DNA from: Myotis daubentonii
Lineage: Eukaryota > Chordata > Mammalia > Chiroptera > Vespertilionidae
NCBI RefSeq assembly: GCF_963259705.1
Contig: NC_081842.1
Coordinates: forward strand, 42,662,803 to 42,726,802
DNA length: 64,000 nucleotides
Reading direction: 5' to 3'
Below the pieces are notes generated by a model that worked only from the letters and a program-made list of their open reading frames with translations, was not told the origin of the DNA and did not search any database. A program made the translations under genes and the position numbers. The stretch's first letter is position 1. The number at the start of each line of letters is the position of its first letter. Shown here piece by piece: positions 53,091 through 64,000 of the stretch.

Positions 53091-53257
53091 GCCCTGGCTG
53101 GTTTGCTCAGTTGGTTAGAGCATCATCCTGATGCATCAATGTTGTGGGTTTGATCCCTGGCCAAGGCACATACAAGAATAAACCAATGAATGCATCATTG
53201 GGTGGGACAGCAAACTGATCTCTCTCTCTCTCTCTCTCAAATAAATAAATAAATAAG
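53091..53257 (+). mobile_element. Older bat SINE, sense orientation
   Basis: The head GCCCTGGCTGGTTTGCTCAG runs to a (CT)n-AAATAAATAAATAAATA tail. The TSD GGCTGCTAG is on both sides. Confidence 0.82.
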
Positions 53258-54158
53258 GCTGCTAGAAGATACTAAATTTGTTTGTGGCACACATTATATT
53301 TATTTTGGATAGTGCTGGTCTGGACAGCATATACTACAATGACTTATGAAATGTTAATAAATGCTCAGTGAAACACAGTTTGGAAGAGGAGCAGTGTATA
53401 GTAGAACTTTTTGCAATGATATAATTCTTCTATGTCTTTGCTTATAGTAGTAGCTACTAGCCACTGATGACTATTGAGCACGTAAAATGTAGCTAGTTCT
53501 GAAATACGAAATATTGAAACTGAATTCTAAATTTTATTTAATTTTAATTAACTTTAAATAGCCATGTGTGAGTAGTGGCTCATATATCAGGACAATGCAA
53601 TCTAGAAGATTTATTGGACTTTACTATAAGTTTATACAGCTTATTATGAGTAATAATAAACTATCAGTAACAATATTTATTGAGTACCTGTTCTGTAGTA
53701 GGTATTGTGTAAGTACCAGAGAGAGGATTTACATAATAATTTTTTTATTGAGACTAACTATATTGCTCATATTTTGTAATATGCTTGATGCATTATGAAT
53801 TTTAAGATAATGTGTAGGCTTACCATGTTTTCATTCAAGTCTGTTTTTTTTTCCTTTCCTTTTCCTTACGATGTCCTTCTGTGAAAGCCTGGCCCTTTAA
53901 AAAGTCTGAACAGTGTGCTGCCTTGTTAAAGGATTTTCTCTTGGAAGGAAATCCATGCTTTGTAACAGATGATGATCAGCATGATGATTTTTTTATTAAA
54001 CTTTTGAAGTTGAGTCTTGGGATTGAGAGGGATATGTACGTACTTACACTGACTTTTAAGTGTCAGTATTTATTCCCTTTGTATGTGTGTACACATATAT
54101 TTATAAGTACTAGTACCCAGCTGTGTTATTAATGAATTAATTTATTATTGCTTCACAG
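53258..54158 (+). other. YEATS2: End of YEATS2 intron 1, upstream of the start-codon exon
   Basis: Nothing is assigned here. It ends with TTATTGCTTCACAG, a usable polypyrimidine tract and acceptor. An 83-codon frame at 53881-54132 has no supporting signal. Confidence 0.5.
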
Positions 54159-54276
54159 TGAAGAACGGATGTCATCATGTCTGGAATCAAGCGAACAATT
54201 AAAGAAACTGACCCTGATTATGAGGATGTATCTGTGGCTCTTCCAAATAAGCGGCATAAAGCAATTGAGAATTCAG
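54159..54276 (+). CDS. YEATS2: YEATS2 exon 2: 5'UTR end and residues 1-33
   Basis: The exon runs from acceptor CACAG (ends 54158) to donor CAG|GTAGAA. The ATG is at 54177-54179 (A at -3) and reads MSGIKRTIKETDPDYEDVSV .. KHKAIENS-type sequence, finishing one base into the codon for residue 34. YEATS2 is a roughly 1,400-residue nuclear subunit of the ATAC histone acetyltransferase complex. Its YEATS domain reads acylated H3K27, and it pairs with NC2-beta through a histone fold. This N-terminal part is acidic, then basic (NKRHK). The start is chosen because it gives the exact family N-terminus. An out-of-frame ATG at 54169 precedes it (see findings). The start is separated from the CpG-island promoter by a 24.8-kb intron full of repeats. 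Confidence 0.95.
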
Positions 54277-55401
54277 GTAGAAATTCAGCTACATTAGGAA
54301 ATTATGTGTGTTTTTTTTGTTGGCACATGCTAAAATGAAATGCATTTCCACTGTTGTATATAATTTGAAGAGGCTTGTGAGAGGGATAACTAAGTGCTCT
54401 GTTTAATAGTAATACACCATGTGTGGCATAAAAGATAGGAACAATCAGGTAGACTCTGAAGCATCAGTAATGAGACAGGCTGTAAGTTTTAGTCATTATT
54501 ATATGTTAGGTGTAATCATAAAGTTTTATATAAGCTATGTGTACTACAGTGTGGTGTCATGTGAGATGATTATAGGTGGTACATGGATTCAGGTTTTTTT
54601 TATATTAATAGTTATATATTATTTTAATATCTATAGAAAACGATGATGGTCTCATGAGACTTGTAGTTGCATGACTACTGTTGCTAAGGATAAGGCTAAA
54701 ATTATTTAAAAATATTATTTAATTATATGTTTCACGTGGTTCTCAGATCTGGTAGGTATCTTGAAGGTGGTATATGAATGATGGAAATTTGGGAAACATT
54801 GATCTAGTTTACCTCTGCACATAGAGGATAGTAGTTCAGGCTATAGTAGTAGTAGTAGTAGTTGTAGTAGTATAGATAGTAGTATAGATAGTAGTTCAAG
54901 AGCATTAAATTACTTGCTCAAGATCATATAATTAGTAGTTCTAAGTTGAAGAGTAGATCATCAATTAAGTGTCTGTAATTACCCAGAATGTTTTAAGCTA
55001 TTTTTTAAAATGGAGCTAAATTTTGAGTTTTCAAAACAAATTACTATTGAAATTTATTATTGTTCATTTAAATGATAAATCTATGTAAGTTAATACTTAT
55101 TGCTGAGTAAAGAAGACATCAAAGTCATAAAAAGGTGTTGCAGCTCCAACAAAGATGAAGACCCCTAGAGTTTAAGTAGTAAATTCCTGTCTCTGTAAGT
55201 GCAGTCAAGTCATACTGTATCCTCCACCAAAGTCTTTGTAGAGCAAAAATTACCAAATCTAATTCCAAATAATGAAAACATTTCACTGCAACCCCCCCAT
55301 TCAGTAGTAATTTTATTTACAAGGAAATGTTGTTTCCTTTTAGAAACAAACAAATGTGAAAAGTATCATGCAACTCAAATGTATCACGTGACATAACTTT
55401 T
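54277..55401 (+). other. YEATS2: YEATS2 intron 2, left part
   Basis: It holds a small AGT/ATAG tandem tract (54844-54895) and a possible worn MIR (54895-54965, AATTACTTGCTCAAGATCAT). No gene is seen. Confidence 0.5.
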
Positions 55402-55615
55402 TTTAAAATATATTTTTATTGATTTCAGAGAGGGAGGGAGAGGGAGAGAGAGATAGAAACATCAGTGATGAGAGAGAATCATCAATTGCTTGCCTCCTGC
55501 ACACCCTATACTTGGGATTGAGCCTGCAACCTGGGCATATGCCCTGACCAGGAATTGAACCATGACCTCCTGGTTCATAGGTCGACACTCAACCACTGAG
55601 CCACACCAGCCGGGC
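55402..55615 (-). mobile_element. Ves-like SINE
   Basis: The 'CTCAACCACTGAGCC' head ends ACACCAGCCGGGC. The TSD is ACATAACTTTTT. Confidence 0.88.
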
Positions 55616-56625
55616 AACATAACTTTTTAAAAATAAAAATGAGAATAGGGAAAACTGAATGTTTTAGTAAACGTCATAATTTCAATTTAATCTAGTTTAA
55701 ATTCCCAAGCACTGAGCCTGAGCAGGGATACTTTTTTGTTATTGAGTCACAATTTGCTATTCTTCCTCTTGATGTTCATATCCTACCTAATTCCCAATCA
55801 TATTTTTCAGAATTTTCTCAAAGTAGATTTGGTAGGATCCTTCCTTTCCCTGTATTTTATTGTGTTTGTTGTTGTTTTTACTTATTCCATGAAAGAGATA
55901 ATTTAGAAGAGTTTCTTTTTGAGGAGCTTATAATAAAATAGCATACAGTGATCATTGTCTCTAGGGAGACTTTCAGTCTCTGCTGGTTTCTGTACACAAG
56001 GTTTGTATAAAGGATATATACAGTAATACTAGAAAATATTCTTTACCTCAAATATGAGAAAAATTGGTCATTTGCCTTTATGCAGACATCTATAAGAATG
56101 TTTATATCATTACTAGTTTTAAATTGCCAATTTAATGGCTTATTTTATGGGGAGAAAGTGACATGGGTAATCACGGGTTCCAAATTTTCTCTGTAATTTT
56201 TCATATACTCCAAAGCATGGGGATTTTTTTTTTTTCATCTTACAAATTCAGGGTTGTTTTGCAAAATCCCAGGTTGTTCAAGTGGTTATTTGGCTCTTCT
56301 ATTTTTAAAAATTATCAAGCCACATTTTATATTCTGATATTTTTAACTCTTTGAGTTGCATATTACTTTGAGTAGTCATCATCTAAATTGTATCACCTTC
56401 AGAGGCATTTTCTTTCCTTTTGAATTTTCTTTACTCATTCCTTTGGGTAGTTGTGGTCAGAAACTGATGAATTGCTTGCTAGAGCCTTCTCTACAGAAGG
56501 AAACTTCCTGTGTTGTTATAAACTGCTCTCATGTTACTGCTCTAGCTAATTCTTCTTTCTCCTAAGTCACCAAATATTTCTCTCAAAATTTTCATGTGTT
56601 TTTTTTTTAACATTTTGGTAATTTT
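55616..56625 (+). other. YEATS2: YEATS2 intron 2, middle part
   Basis: No repeat, RNA or exon is recognised in this AT-rich kilobase. Confidence 0.45.
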
Positions 56626-56750
56626 ATTTTGATGTAATTTCAAACAAGAAAATTTCAAGAATTACCCACATTTTTAAAGTTAAGATTAATTACCAGTTGT
56701 TTACATTTTGCCTCCTTTGGTTGATTATTCTCTCTCACCTCCAGTGGGAG

Positions 56751-56784
56751 CACGCGCGCGCGCACACACACACACACACACACA
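56751..56784. repeat. (CG)n(CA)n alternating tract
   Basis: CACGCGCGCGCGCACACACA and onward is about 34 bp of alternating purine and pyrimidine, a classic Z-DNA-prone pattern. Confidence 0.92.
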
Positions 56785-57000
56785 TGCATGTGTATACATG
56801 CACGCAGATATTTGCACACATCATTCTTTCCAAATCATTGGGAAATAAATTGGACACATGTAAACACTCCTAAGGACATTCTCTTATGTAACCACAGTAC
56901 AGTTATCAAAAGCAGGAAATTTTAACCTTTATCCAGTACATTATCTAATCTGTGGTCCCTATTCAAGTTGTACCAGTTAGCCCAGTATTGTGTTTTATAA

Positions 57001-57605
57001 TGTCAACATAAGAAATATTCAAACCTATAGAGAAGTTTTGTGAGTTTACTTGAGCCAAACTGTCAACAGTTGCTGGGAAGCAAAATCTCAACAGATTGAA
57101 ATAATGCTCCAGAGAATGGCAGTTTTGCACCTTATTTTATACATTATAATCAAAAGAGAAGACAAGTTACATAAAATCCATTGGTGATAGACTAGGGAGA
57201 TGGGAGAAAGCAAAGTGGAGAAGCCTTTGGGTTTGGGTGAAAAGTAAAATATAGACACATATATCTTTCACATAGGTGGGTACAAGATAGTTAACAGTCC
57301 ACAGTTAACATGACAAAATAACGAGAGGCTTTATGGTCTCTGCCCTGTGCATTAATTGTGCTCTGAGGGGTCTGGAAAAAGGGGGAGTTACCCTGACATT
57401 CCAAAGGAATGTTATCGAAGATGCATTTGTCAGGGAAGATTCTAGTCTGGGACATGACTACCTGCCATAAACTGCTTTTAGTTAAAATTTTTTTAATTTC
57501 AGACCATCCACTGTGGTTACTTTAAGTCCCTGAGCTTGCAAGGCCATCCTGCAGGCCTTCCCTAACCTTGTCAGGTTATCATGCGGCCCCTTTCCAACCA
57601 CAGTA
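57001..57605. mobile_element. LTR-like insertion
   Basis: The insert begins TGTCAACATAAG and ends near CCAACCACAGTAAC, where the flanking L1M-type repeat resumes. No TSD is confirmed and the family is not recognised. Confidence 0.35.
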
Positions 57606-58001
57606 ACTATTTTCCCTCCCTGGGAACCAGTCCAGGATCGCACAGAGCATTTAGCTGTCATATCTCTTTAGTCTCTTTTAATCTCCTCAAATAGTGATGT
57701 TTGAATTATATAGGCCAGTTATTTTATAGAATGTCCTTTAGTTTAGGTTTGTTTGTTGTCCCTGTAACTAGATTCAGCTTTTTGGCTGAGTGATATAGTC
57801 TTCTCAATGCATCCTATCAGAAAACACAGACGTCAGTTTGCCCCAGTATTAGTGATGTTCACTTTTCGTCATTGGTTAAGATGATGGCCACGAGGTTTCT
57901 CTACTTCAGAGTTACTATTTTCCTGGGTTTCTTTTTTGCTTGCTGACTTAAGACAACCACTGATTAATTAGACCATGGATTATTTTATGTTCTTTGTGTA
58001 G

Positions 58002-58099
58002 CTCGAGATGCTGCTGTGCAGAAGATAGAGACTATTATCAAGGAGCAATTTGCACTTGAAATGAAGAATAAGGAACATGAAATTGAAGTCATTGACCAG
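58002..58099 (+). CDS. YEATS2: YEATS2 exon 3, residues 34-66
   Basis: The acceptor is TTTGTGTAG (ends 58001) and the donor CAG|GTATAA (58100). The first two bases complete the Ala codon begun in exon 2. It then reads RDAAVQKIETIIKEQFALEM and ends at IEVIDQ in phase 0. The heptad-like spacing of I, L and M, with many K and E, indicates the start of the N-terminal coiled coil. This may serve ATAC complex assembly, which is an inference. At 98 bp, skipping it alone would shift the frame. Confidence 0.95.
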
Positions 58100-58630
58100 G
58101 TATAATGATGACAAATTAAAAAAGCACACAAAGCTATTGAAAAAAATCTACACATGATGACTTGAAAAAAAATCTCTTGAGATAGAATCATAGTTTGTTT
58201 TTTCCCTTTGCTGTTTTTTTTTTTTTTTAAAGAGCTTTCTCATTTTTGGAAAAAAGACATGCCCCCTCCCTTTTTTTTAATTAATGAAATTACAGGAAAA
58301 GATAAAAAAATTTACCTGAAATTTCATCCCAAAAATAATTCCTCTTTGCTCTTGTGCTCAAATCTTTGTGGATGTTTCAATGACAATGCATGTGTACACA
58401 TAAATATACATATTAATATGTCTGTATACTCTTGCAAAAACATTGGTTTTTGTCATTCTTTTAGGTCTTTTGCCAACCTGATTGGTGGGAAATGGTCATT
58501 TTTATTTGTCTTTGATTATTAGAGAGGTCGAGCTTTTGTTGGTCATTTGCATTTCTTATTTTATGAATTATTTATATATCCGTCCTGTCATTTCTATTTT
58601 TTAAAGTAATGAGTTGACATTTGTTTTTAG

Positions 58631-58723
58631 CGACTGATTGAGGCAAGAAGGATGATGGATAAACTTCGTGCCTGCATTGTCGCAAACTACTATGCTTCTG
58701 CAGGACTTCTAAAAGTTTCTGAG
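58631..58723 (+). CDS. YEATS2: YEATS2 exon 4, residues 67-97
   Basis: This 93-bp, phase 0-0 exon lies between TTTTTAG (58624-58630) and GAG|GTAACT. It encodes RLIEARRMMDKLRACIVANY and on to LLKVSE, continuing the helical segment of exon 3 into a more hydrophobic, conserved patch (IVANYYASAGLL). Being a multiple of three, it could be skipped in frame. It is unbroken and matches the YEATS2 family sequence as I know it. Confidence 0.95.
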
Positions 58724-59189
58724 GTAACTTTTCCTCATATGCAGTCATTTCTGGCCACCCATATTGGTTGTGTGAAGGGGAAATTAGTAGTGTTGATGTG
58801 GAATTCCTGCCTTTGAAACATTTCTTATATTGACCTTTAGAATTCAAGAAGCCTAGCCTACTTTCCTGGGAATGTACGTAAACTTATTGTGTTCACCCAT
58901 AATCCTTTATTCGTCCTTTAATCGTACCTCTCTACGTTGTCAATAATCCTAAGTAACATTTTTTTCTTTTTAATTAATCCCTTTCCTACTAATATTTAGC
59001 AGTGTTGTTAGGCTTTGCAGATACAAAAATAACTTGCCTTCTTTCTCTTCATTTGATTATGGTTGGCTTTGGAGTAAGTTGTAGGTTGATTTTTTTTTTT
59101 TCTTTGACCTTTTATCTAATGAATGGGATTTTTTTGTTTCAGTAGATTTGCCCTGTTTAGGAAGCCCTGATTTCCATCCCCCCTTACTT

Positions 59190-59700
59190 TTTATGAAAAA
59201 TTTCAAATAGGCAGAGAAAGTTAAATAAGCACCTCTTAATGCATCACTTAGAATGAACAGTTTTAACATTTTTGCCATATTTATTTTATCTGTTTTATTT
59301 TTCTCTGAAGCATTTGAAAATAAGTTTCAGGCATCATGACACTTCACCTCTAAACACTTAATTACATATTTCCTAACGGCCATTCTTCTATGTAGTCACA
59401 ATACCTAAGAGAATGATTCACTACTATTATCTGTTAACCAGTCCATATTCAAAAATTTTCCTAGTTGTCCCCAAAATATCTTTTAAAGCTGGTTTGTGGT
59501 GGTGGTGGTGGTTGTTCTTTTTTTAAACACAACAAGGATCTAATCAAGGTTCATAGCTACATTTGGCTATTTTGTTTCTCTAGATTAATTTTATCTAGAC
59601 CGGTTCTCCCACCTATTTTTCCCCCAGAATATTGACTTATTTTAAGAGACCAGGACATTTATCTTGTAGAATGTTCCACATTTTTAATTTATTTTTTCCC
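59190..59700 (-). repeat. Old L1M-type repeat
   Basis: TCAGGCATCATGACACTTCACC, CCTCTAAACACTTAATTACAT and CCAGGACATTTATCTTGTAG recall the same mammal-wide family as 56630-57960. A (GGT)n run sits near 59494-59511. Confidence 0.5.
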
Positions 59701-60284
59701 TTGTTTATTTCTTCATTCCCTCTATTTTTCCTGTAAACTGAAAGTCAAATCTAAATACTGGATTATTTTAAGGTTAAATCTTTTTGGCAATAATGCTTCA
59801 TAGGTGATGCTATATACCTCATGTTGTTTCACTTCAGGTTGTCCTGCTGTTGGTGATAAGAGTGTAATTATTTGTTTACTGTGATTGCTACTAGATAATT
59901 CCAGTTCTAAAGGATGTGGATAGGATTGAAGGCAATAGGACAGATTGTTTGACATTTTGATAATTTCAGCATAACTTTGTTGTTCACTCTTAAATTTTTT
60001 TTTTCTTAAGTTTTTTTCAATTAGAGTTAGGTAATTCTTCTTTTGGACAGTACTGGCTCTGTGAGAATGGCGGGAGGTATGATGGCATACTGCTTTGCAT
60101 CGTTTCCTATGGTTTTATAGATAAGAGGTACCTTTCATATTTAGGCGTTCATGTCATCCCATGTAGCTTTAGGGTGCCTGGTATTGGTGATACTCCTGTT
60201 GTTGTCGTAGAGAAATCTGGAGTAGTATTCGAATTTAATTTTAGGTGGTAGGCAGTTGTCTCTTCTATTGCAGGAGTTTCCATA

Positions 60285-60965
60285 AAACATTAGAGTCTGA
60301 GCCACTTTTCTGCAGCTAACAAATCATAACAAATTACCACAAGCTTGGTTGGCTTTAAACAACAGGAAGTTATGATTCTGGAGCCCAGCAGTCCAAAATC
60401 AAGGTGCTGGCTGGCGGATGCTCTCTCTGAAGACTCTTAGGAAGAATCTTCCTAGCCTTGTCCTAGCTTCTAGTAGTTGCTGGCAATCCTTGGTGTTCTT
60501 GGTTTGTAGCTGCATCACTCTAATTTCTGCCTCTGTCTTCACATGGATGTTTTCCCTCTGCATATCTTCTCTTTCTCTCTATGTTCAAGTTTCCCCTTTT
60601 TTAAAAAAAGAAATATGTTTTTGTTGATTTTAGTGAGAGAGGGAGGGAGAGAGAGAAACTTCGAAGTGAGAGAGAAACATTGATCCGCTACCTCCTGCAC
60701 CACCCCTACGGGTGTGTTCTCTGGCCAGGAATCAAACTGGTGACCTTTTGGTGCATGGGACGGTGATCAAACAACTGAGCCACCCACGCCAGGCCAAATT
60801 TCCCTCAAAAAAGCACTTTTAATTGGATTAGGGCCTACCTTCACCCAAATGACTTCATCTGAACTTGATTACATCTGCAAAGACCCTATTTCCAAATAAA
60901 GTCACATTCATAGGTTTAGGGTGGACATGAATTTTTGGAGACACTGTTTAACCCAGAGTAGATTC
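60285..60965 (+). mobile_element. MLT1-like MaLR LTR, split by a SINE
   Basis: ATTACCACAAGCTTGGTTGGC, GAGCCCAGCAGTCCAAAATC and TACATCTGCAAAGACCC with CCAAATAAAGTCACATTC are the well-known MLT1 pattern of ancient ERVL-MaLR LTRs. It is decayed. Confidence 0.7.
60602..60794 (-). mobile_element. Bat SINE, diverged
   Basis: The body has GATCCGCTACCTCCTGCAC and the head CAACTGAGCCACCCACGCC. It is inserted in the MLT1-like LTR. Confidence 0.78.
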
Positions 60966-61369
60966 TGATGTCATTTGTTATGTGGCTTGCTGTTGGATTC
61001 AACAAAATGGACATCATGATCTAAGGGTTGTATGACGTAGGACTGTAGCTATTCTGAAGAGCTGATTATTCATTTAATGTTTTGTTCCCTTTTTTCTTTC
61101 TTTTTTCATCATTAGCAGTTTTGAGTTGTGCTATTTTGTGGTCCAGAAATGTAATGATTTTTATCTTATATTCTGATTAGGATATATTCAATGATACTTA
61201 GTTATAATAATTTTTAGTTTGTTGTAAAAAATATATTTATAGCTCTAAAAGATACCTTTATTATTGAAATTCAACAGCTTTGTTGCTTTGATTCTGAAAC
61301 ACAAGTATCTGGCTCCTTTTTCTTTCTAAAACAATTATTTTAATAGCACAGGTTTTTTTGTTTTTAATT

Positions 61370-61490
61370 TTATTTATTAAATTGATAGGGGTGAAATTGG
61401 TCAACATGAACATACAGTTTTCATGTGTGGTTTCTATGTTACAAGATCTGTATATTTCAGTATGAATGGCACAAGTTATAAAAGCTGGGC
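61370..61490 (-). repeat. L1-type 3'-end fragment
   Basis: AATTGATAGGGGTGAAATTGG .. TACAAGATCTGTATATTTC is the reverse of the fragment at 31995-32113. Confidence 0.5.
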
Positions 61491-61754
61491 TTCCTAGGAA
61501 CATAGCACAGTGTGTCATACTAGGTAATAGAACACACTGTATTTTGTATGCAGGTTAATGAGATACAGAAAAATACCCTAGGCTTCAGTACTGAACTGAG
61601 GGCAAAGTTTATGTCAGTATTAATAATTTTAAAGCATTGTATACTACATTTTTCTCCTACGTGGGAACTATTTAACATATGCATATATTTTTATATTTCT
61701 TACAGGAATGTTTTATTCAGAGCTGTTCTAGCTATGTAAAGCGATGTGAAACTT

Positions 61755-61908
61755 ATTTTTATTTTTTATTTTTATTGATATGAGAGAGAGAGAGAGAGAG
61801 AGACATCAATTTGTTGTTCCATTTTTTTACATTCATTGGTTGCTTCTTGTATGTGCTCTGACTGGAGATCACCTGCAACCTTGGCATTATCAGGACAATG
61901 CTCTGACT
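61755..61908 (-). mobile_element. Older bat SINE, head truncated
   Basis: The body is AATTTGTTGTTCCATTTTTTTAC, and the head is lost after CAATGCTCTGACTG. The flanks are GAAACTTATTTT and GAAACATATTTT. Confidence 0.75.
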
Positions 61909-62079
61909 GAAACATATTTTTTTTAAGTCCAATTTTGCTTTCCATATGTTACTATGTATTTACCTTTATTTTTCATTTACCTAATACTAAAGGCTAAAGA
62001 GGACTTGTATCTTTAGCCTTTGGTGTTAGGATCTTTGCATAGTTACTTATCACTTCCTTGTTTTGGTGGTTCAGACGAT

Positions 62080-62150
62080 GTTAAGGAATTAGGACTTTAT
62101 TTTATGGGTTTGGAGAGATTTTGAAAGATTTTAAGCATGATCTTAAAGTA
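62080..62150 (-). repeat. Short L2 remnant
   Basis: GACTTTATTTTATGGGTTTGG .. GATTTTAAGCATGATCTTAA recalls the reversed L2 3' region. The match is weak. Confidence 0.35.
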
Positions 62151-62214
62151 GATAATTTTGCCTACTTTTGATGAATTTGATTAAAGTTTATTTTGATTGC
62201 TTTCACTTTTGCAG

Positions 62215-62460
62215 GGATCAAAGACGTGTGATACAATGGTTTTTAATCATCCTGCTATCAAGAAATTTTTGGAATCACCATCTAGGTCATCATCTCCTGC
62301 CAATCAAAGATCAGAAACTCCATCAGCCAATCATTCTGAAAGTGATTCTTTATCTCAACACAATGACTTCTTGTCTGACAAAGACAATAACAGCAATATG
62401 GATATAGAGGAAAGACTCTCAAACAACATGGAACAGAGACCAAGTCGAAATACTGGAAGG
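62215..62460 (+). CDS. YEATS2: YEATS2 exon 5, residues 98-179
   Basis: The acceptor is CACTTTTGCAG (ends 62214) and the donor AGG|GTATAG (62461). The exon is 246 bp, phase 0-0. It opens with GSKTCDTMVFNHPAIKKFLE, a conserved globular-looking piece. It then turns to low complexity rich in Ser, Asn and Asp (SPSRSSSPANQRSETPSANH; DKDNNSNMDIEE), a likely disordered, phosphorylatable linker ahead of the YEATS domain. Several Ser-Pro and Thr-Pro sites are visible. The YEATS domain itself (about residues 200-345 in human) is beyond the window. Skipping this exon would keep the frame. Confidence 0.95.
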
Positions 62461-62504
62461 GTATAGTTGGATGGACGGGAGGGAACCAAAGGAAAAGGGA
62501 ACTA

Positions 62505-62950
62505 TATTTATTAAGAGTATGTACATGTTATTTCATGTAACCTATTTTATAGGAACTCTGGGAAATAAGTTAATTATATTCCTTTTATTGATGGGGAAAC
62601 TGAGTCTCAATGAGATTCAAGTTATATGTGTCCACAAGTATCAGAACTGAGAGCTAAACCTATGTCTTTCCTTTTTGTTGTTGTTGTTTTTGTTACTCCT
62701 CACTCAAGGGCATTTTTCCATTGATTTTCAGAGAAAGTGGAAAGGAAGGAGAGAGACACATCAATAAGCTGCCTCCTGCACATGCCCCCATCAGGGCTAG
62801 GGATCGAGCCTGCAACCGAGGCATGTGCCCATGACTGGAATTGAATTTGGGACCCTTTAATCTGCAGGCTGACACTCTATCCACTGAGCCAAACCAGCTA
62901 GGGCTAAACCTATGTCTTTCTGATTTTAAAATTCAGTACCCCTGCATATG
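62505..62950 (-). repeat. MIR SINE remnant, split by a Ves-like SINE
   Basis: CCTTTTATTGATGGGGAAACTGAGTCTCAATG is the MIR core in antisense. It resumes after the SINE as TAAACCTATGTCTTTCTG. Confidence 0.7.
62670..62901 (-). mobile_element. Ves-like SINE, 'CTCACTCAAGG' subfamily
   Basis: The TSD GCTAAACCTATGTCTTTC is perfect, at 62651-62668 and from 62902. Confidence 0.88.
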
Positions 62951-63245
62951 GCATCACTCCTAGTGCCATTCACATGGACATGAAAATATGAAAAGAATTT
63001 TGAGGAGTTGGCAATGCTGTGACCTTGCCCAAGGTCTTTGCACTCTGTCATGTTTATTTGCAAGAGCAGTGATTCTTGAGCATTTTCCTCTGTGAAACTT
63101 GATATTCTAAGATACTTTGATAACTGGAGGAAATGTGACAAATGATAAATAGAATTGAAAACCATTTATTGCTCTTTGATCCTGCCAGTTTATGGAGTTG
63201 CCATCTCAAGATACTCTGAACTTGTTGGTATAATATTTGGCTTCA

Positions 63246-63414
63246 TTTATTTTTAAAATAATTTTTATAAAAAAAACTTTTTGAGAGAGAAAAAGGGAGA
63301 AGGAGAGAGAGAGAGAAACATTGATGTGACAGTGAAACAGCCTTGTCCAGAAATCAAACCAGCAACCTTTTGGTACAGAGGCAATGCCTACTAACTGAGC
63401 CACACCAGCCAGGG
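63246..63414 (-). mobile_element. Older bat SINE, internally deleted
   Basis: The short body runs from GACAGTGAAACAGCC to the head CTAACTGAGCCACACCAGCC. The TSD is AATATTTGGCTT. Confidence 0.8.
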
Positions 63415-63829
63415 CAATATTTGGCTTTGGAAATAAGACTGATGGTTTTTCTCATGTAGGTGTTCTATGATAGAAAACATTTCAGGGCTGCTTTTCACAA
63501 ACTCAGACATCAAGGATTTGATTTATTTTTTATAAAAATGAAATTGGACATTTTTCTTATTATAAATTCATGTATTCATTGCTGAAAAATTTAAACTACA
63601 GAAAAGTAAAAAATAATAGAAAATCAATCATAATGCCACTAAAAAATCAGAACTCTTACTGTTTGGATTTACTTGCCTTTTCCAGTATTATTTCTGGGAA
63701 AATACTGTATATTTTTTCTTTTTATAATTAAAAAGAATTTAGGTTGTATTGATCATTGGATTTAGAAATTTATCATCTTTTATATAATATACATACTCAT
63801 GTTTATGTAACAAATATTTAGTACTTACT

Positions 63830-64000
63830 ATGTTTTAGGCACTTTTCTAAGAATTTTACAAAGCAATCATGTAAGGTAAAAACTATTATCATCCTTATTT
63901 TATAGGTGAAGAAACTGAGACAGAAGTTAAATAATTACCCAAGATTATACATCTACTAAATGGAAAAACCAGGACTTAAACCCTGGCAGTCTGTCTCCAT
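63830..64000 (-). repeat. MIR SINE remnant
   Basis: ATCCTTATTTTATAGGTGAAGAAACTGAGACAG and CCAGGACTTAAACCCTGGCAGTCTG are the antisense MIR body. It runs off the window end. Confidence 0.75.

Larger units (their letters stand above)
56630..57960 (-). repeat. Old L1M-type repeat split by an LTR-like insert
   Basis: 56630-57000 (ACCAGTTGTTTACATTTTGCC, GGACATTCTCTTATGTAACC) continues at about 57606-57960 (CCAGTCCAGGATCGCACAGAG, GTCATATCTCTTTAGTCTC). The same family lies at 59190-59700. Confidence 0.55.

Noticed and set aside
53881..54132. 83-codon frame just upstream of YEATS2 exon 2 as an extra exon
   Set aside because: There is no good acceptor and donor pair around it, it reads into the exon 2 acceptor tract, and I recognise no such segment in YEATS2.

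Overview
This window looks like nuclear DNA from a vesper bat (Vespertilionidae). Protein-coding exons are few, small and bounded by GT/AG splice sites. The rest is dense interspersed repeat. The repeats are a bat-type mixture: about fifty tRNA-derived Ves-like SINEs, seven HeliBat-type Helitrons (ends ACTAGAGGCC.. / ..TATATAATAAAAG), several cut-and-paste DNA transposons with intact target-site duplications (TSDs), solo ERV LTRs, half-L1 elements, and worn mammal-wide L2, MIR, L1M, MER5 and MLT1 copies.

Two genes are recognised, both on the + strand and in the same order as on human 3q27. The left end (993-5836) holds the last two coding exons of KLHL24, a BTB-Kelch adaptor of CUL3 ubiquitin ligase. 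A long, repeat-poor 3'UTR or downstream region follows to about 11.2 kb. A CpG island at 28.98-29.93 kb marks the promoter and untranslated first exon of YEATS2, a histone-acylation reader subunit of the ATAC acetyltransferase complex. After a 24.8-kb first intron come the start-codon exon (54159-54276) and exons at 58002-58099, 58631-58723 and 62215-62460. Together they encode residues 1-179, so the window ends before the YEATS domain.

Region by region: 1-11.2 kb is the 3' end of KLHL24; 11.2-29 kb is intergenic DNA made of SINEs, ERV LTRs, L2 and Helitrons; 29-54 kb is YEATS2 intron 1, with an old antisense L1M (31.4-34.8 kb) riddled with SINEs, a half-L1 array (40.8-45.0 kb), a solo LTR nested in a SINE nested in a SINE (48.9-49.7 kb) and a Helitron with an internal minisatellite (50.6-51.3 kb); 54-64 kb is the 5' coding part of YEATS2 with older repeats.

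The most unusual structure is the half-L1 array. Two complete elements, each with an L1 ORF1 of 282 codons and no ORF2, are separated by the 3' end of a third, and one 14-bp TSD pair encloses all three. Other points worth following are a Tc1/mariner element that landed inside a SINE tail, a probable SPIN hAT element (a horizontally transferred family), SINE stacks that reuse one target site, a SINE with a foreign 5' extension, and an upstream ATG overlapping the YEATS2 start. No new protein system, tRNA, rRNA or CRISPR array was found. Repeat family names come from recognition by eye, and repeat edges are usually good to within about 10 bases.
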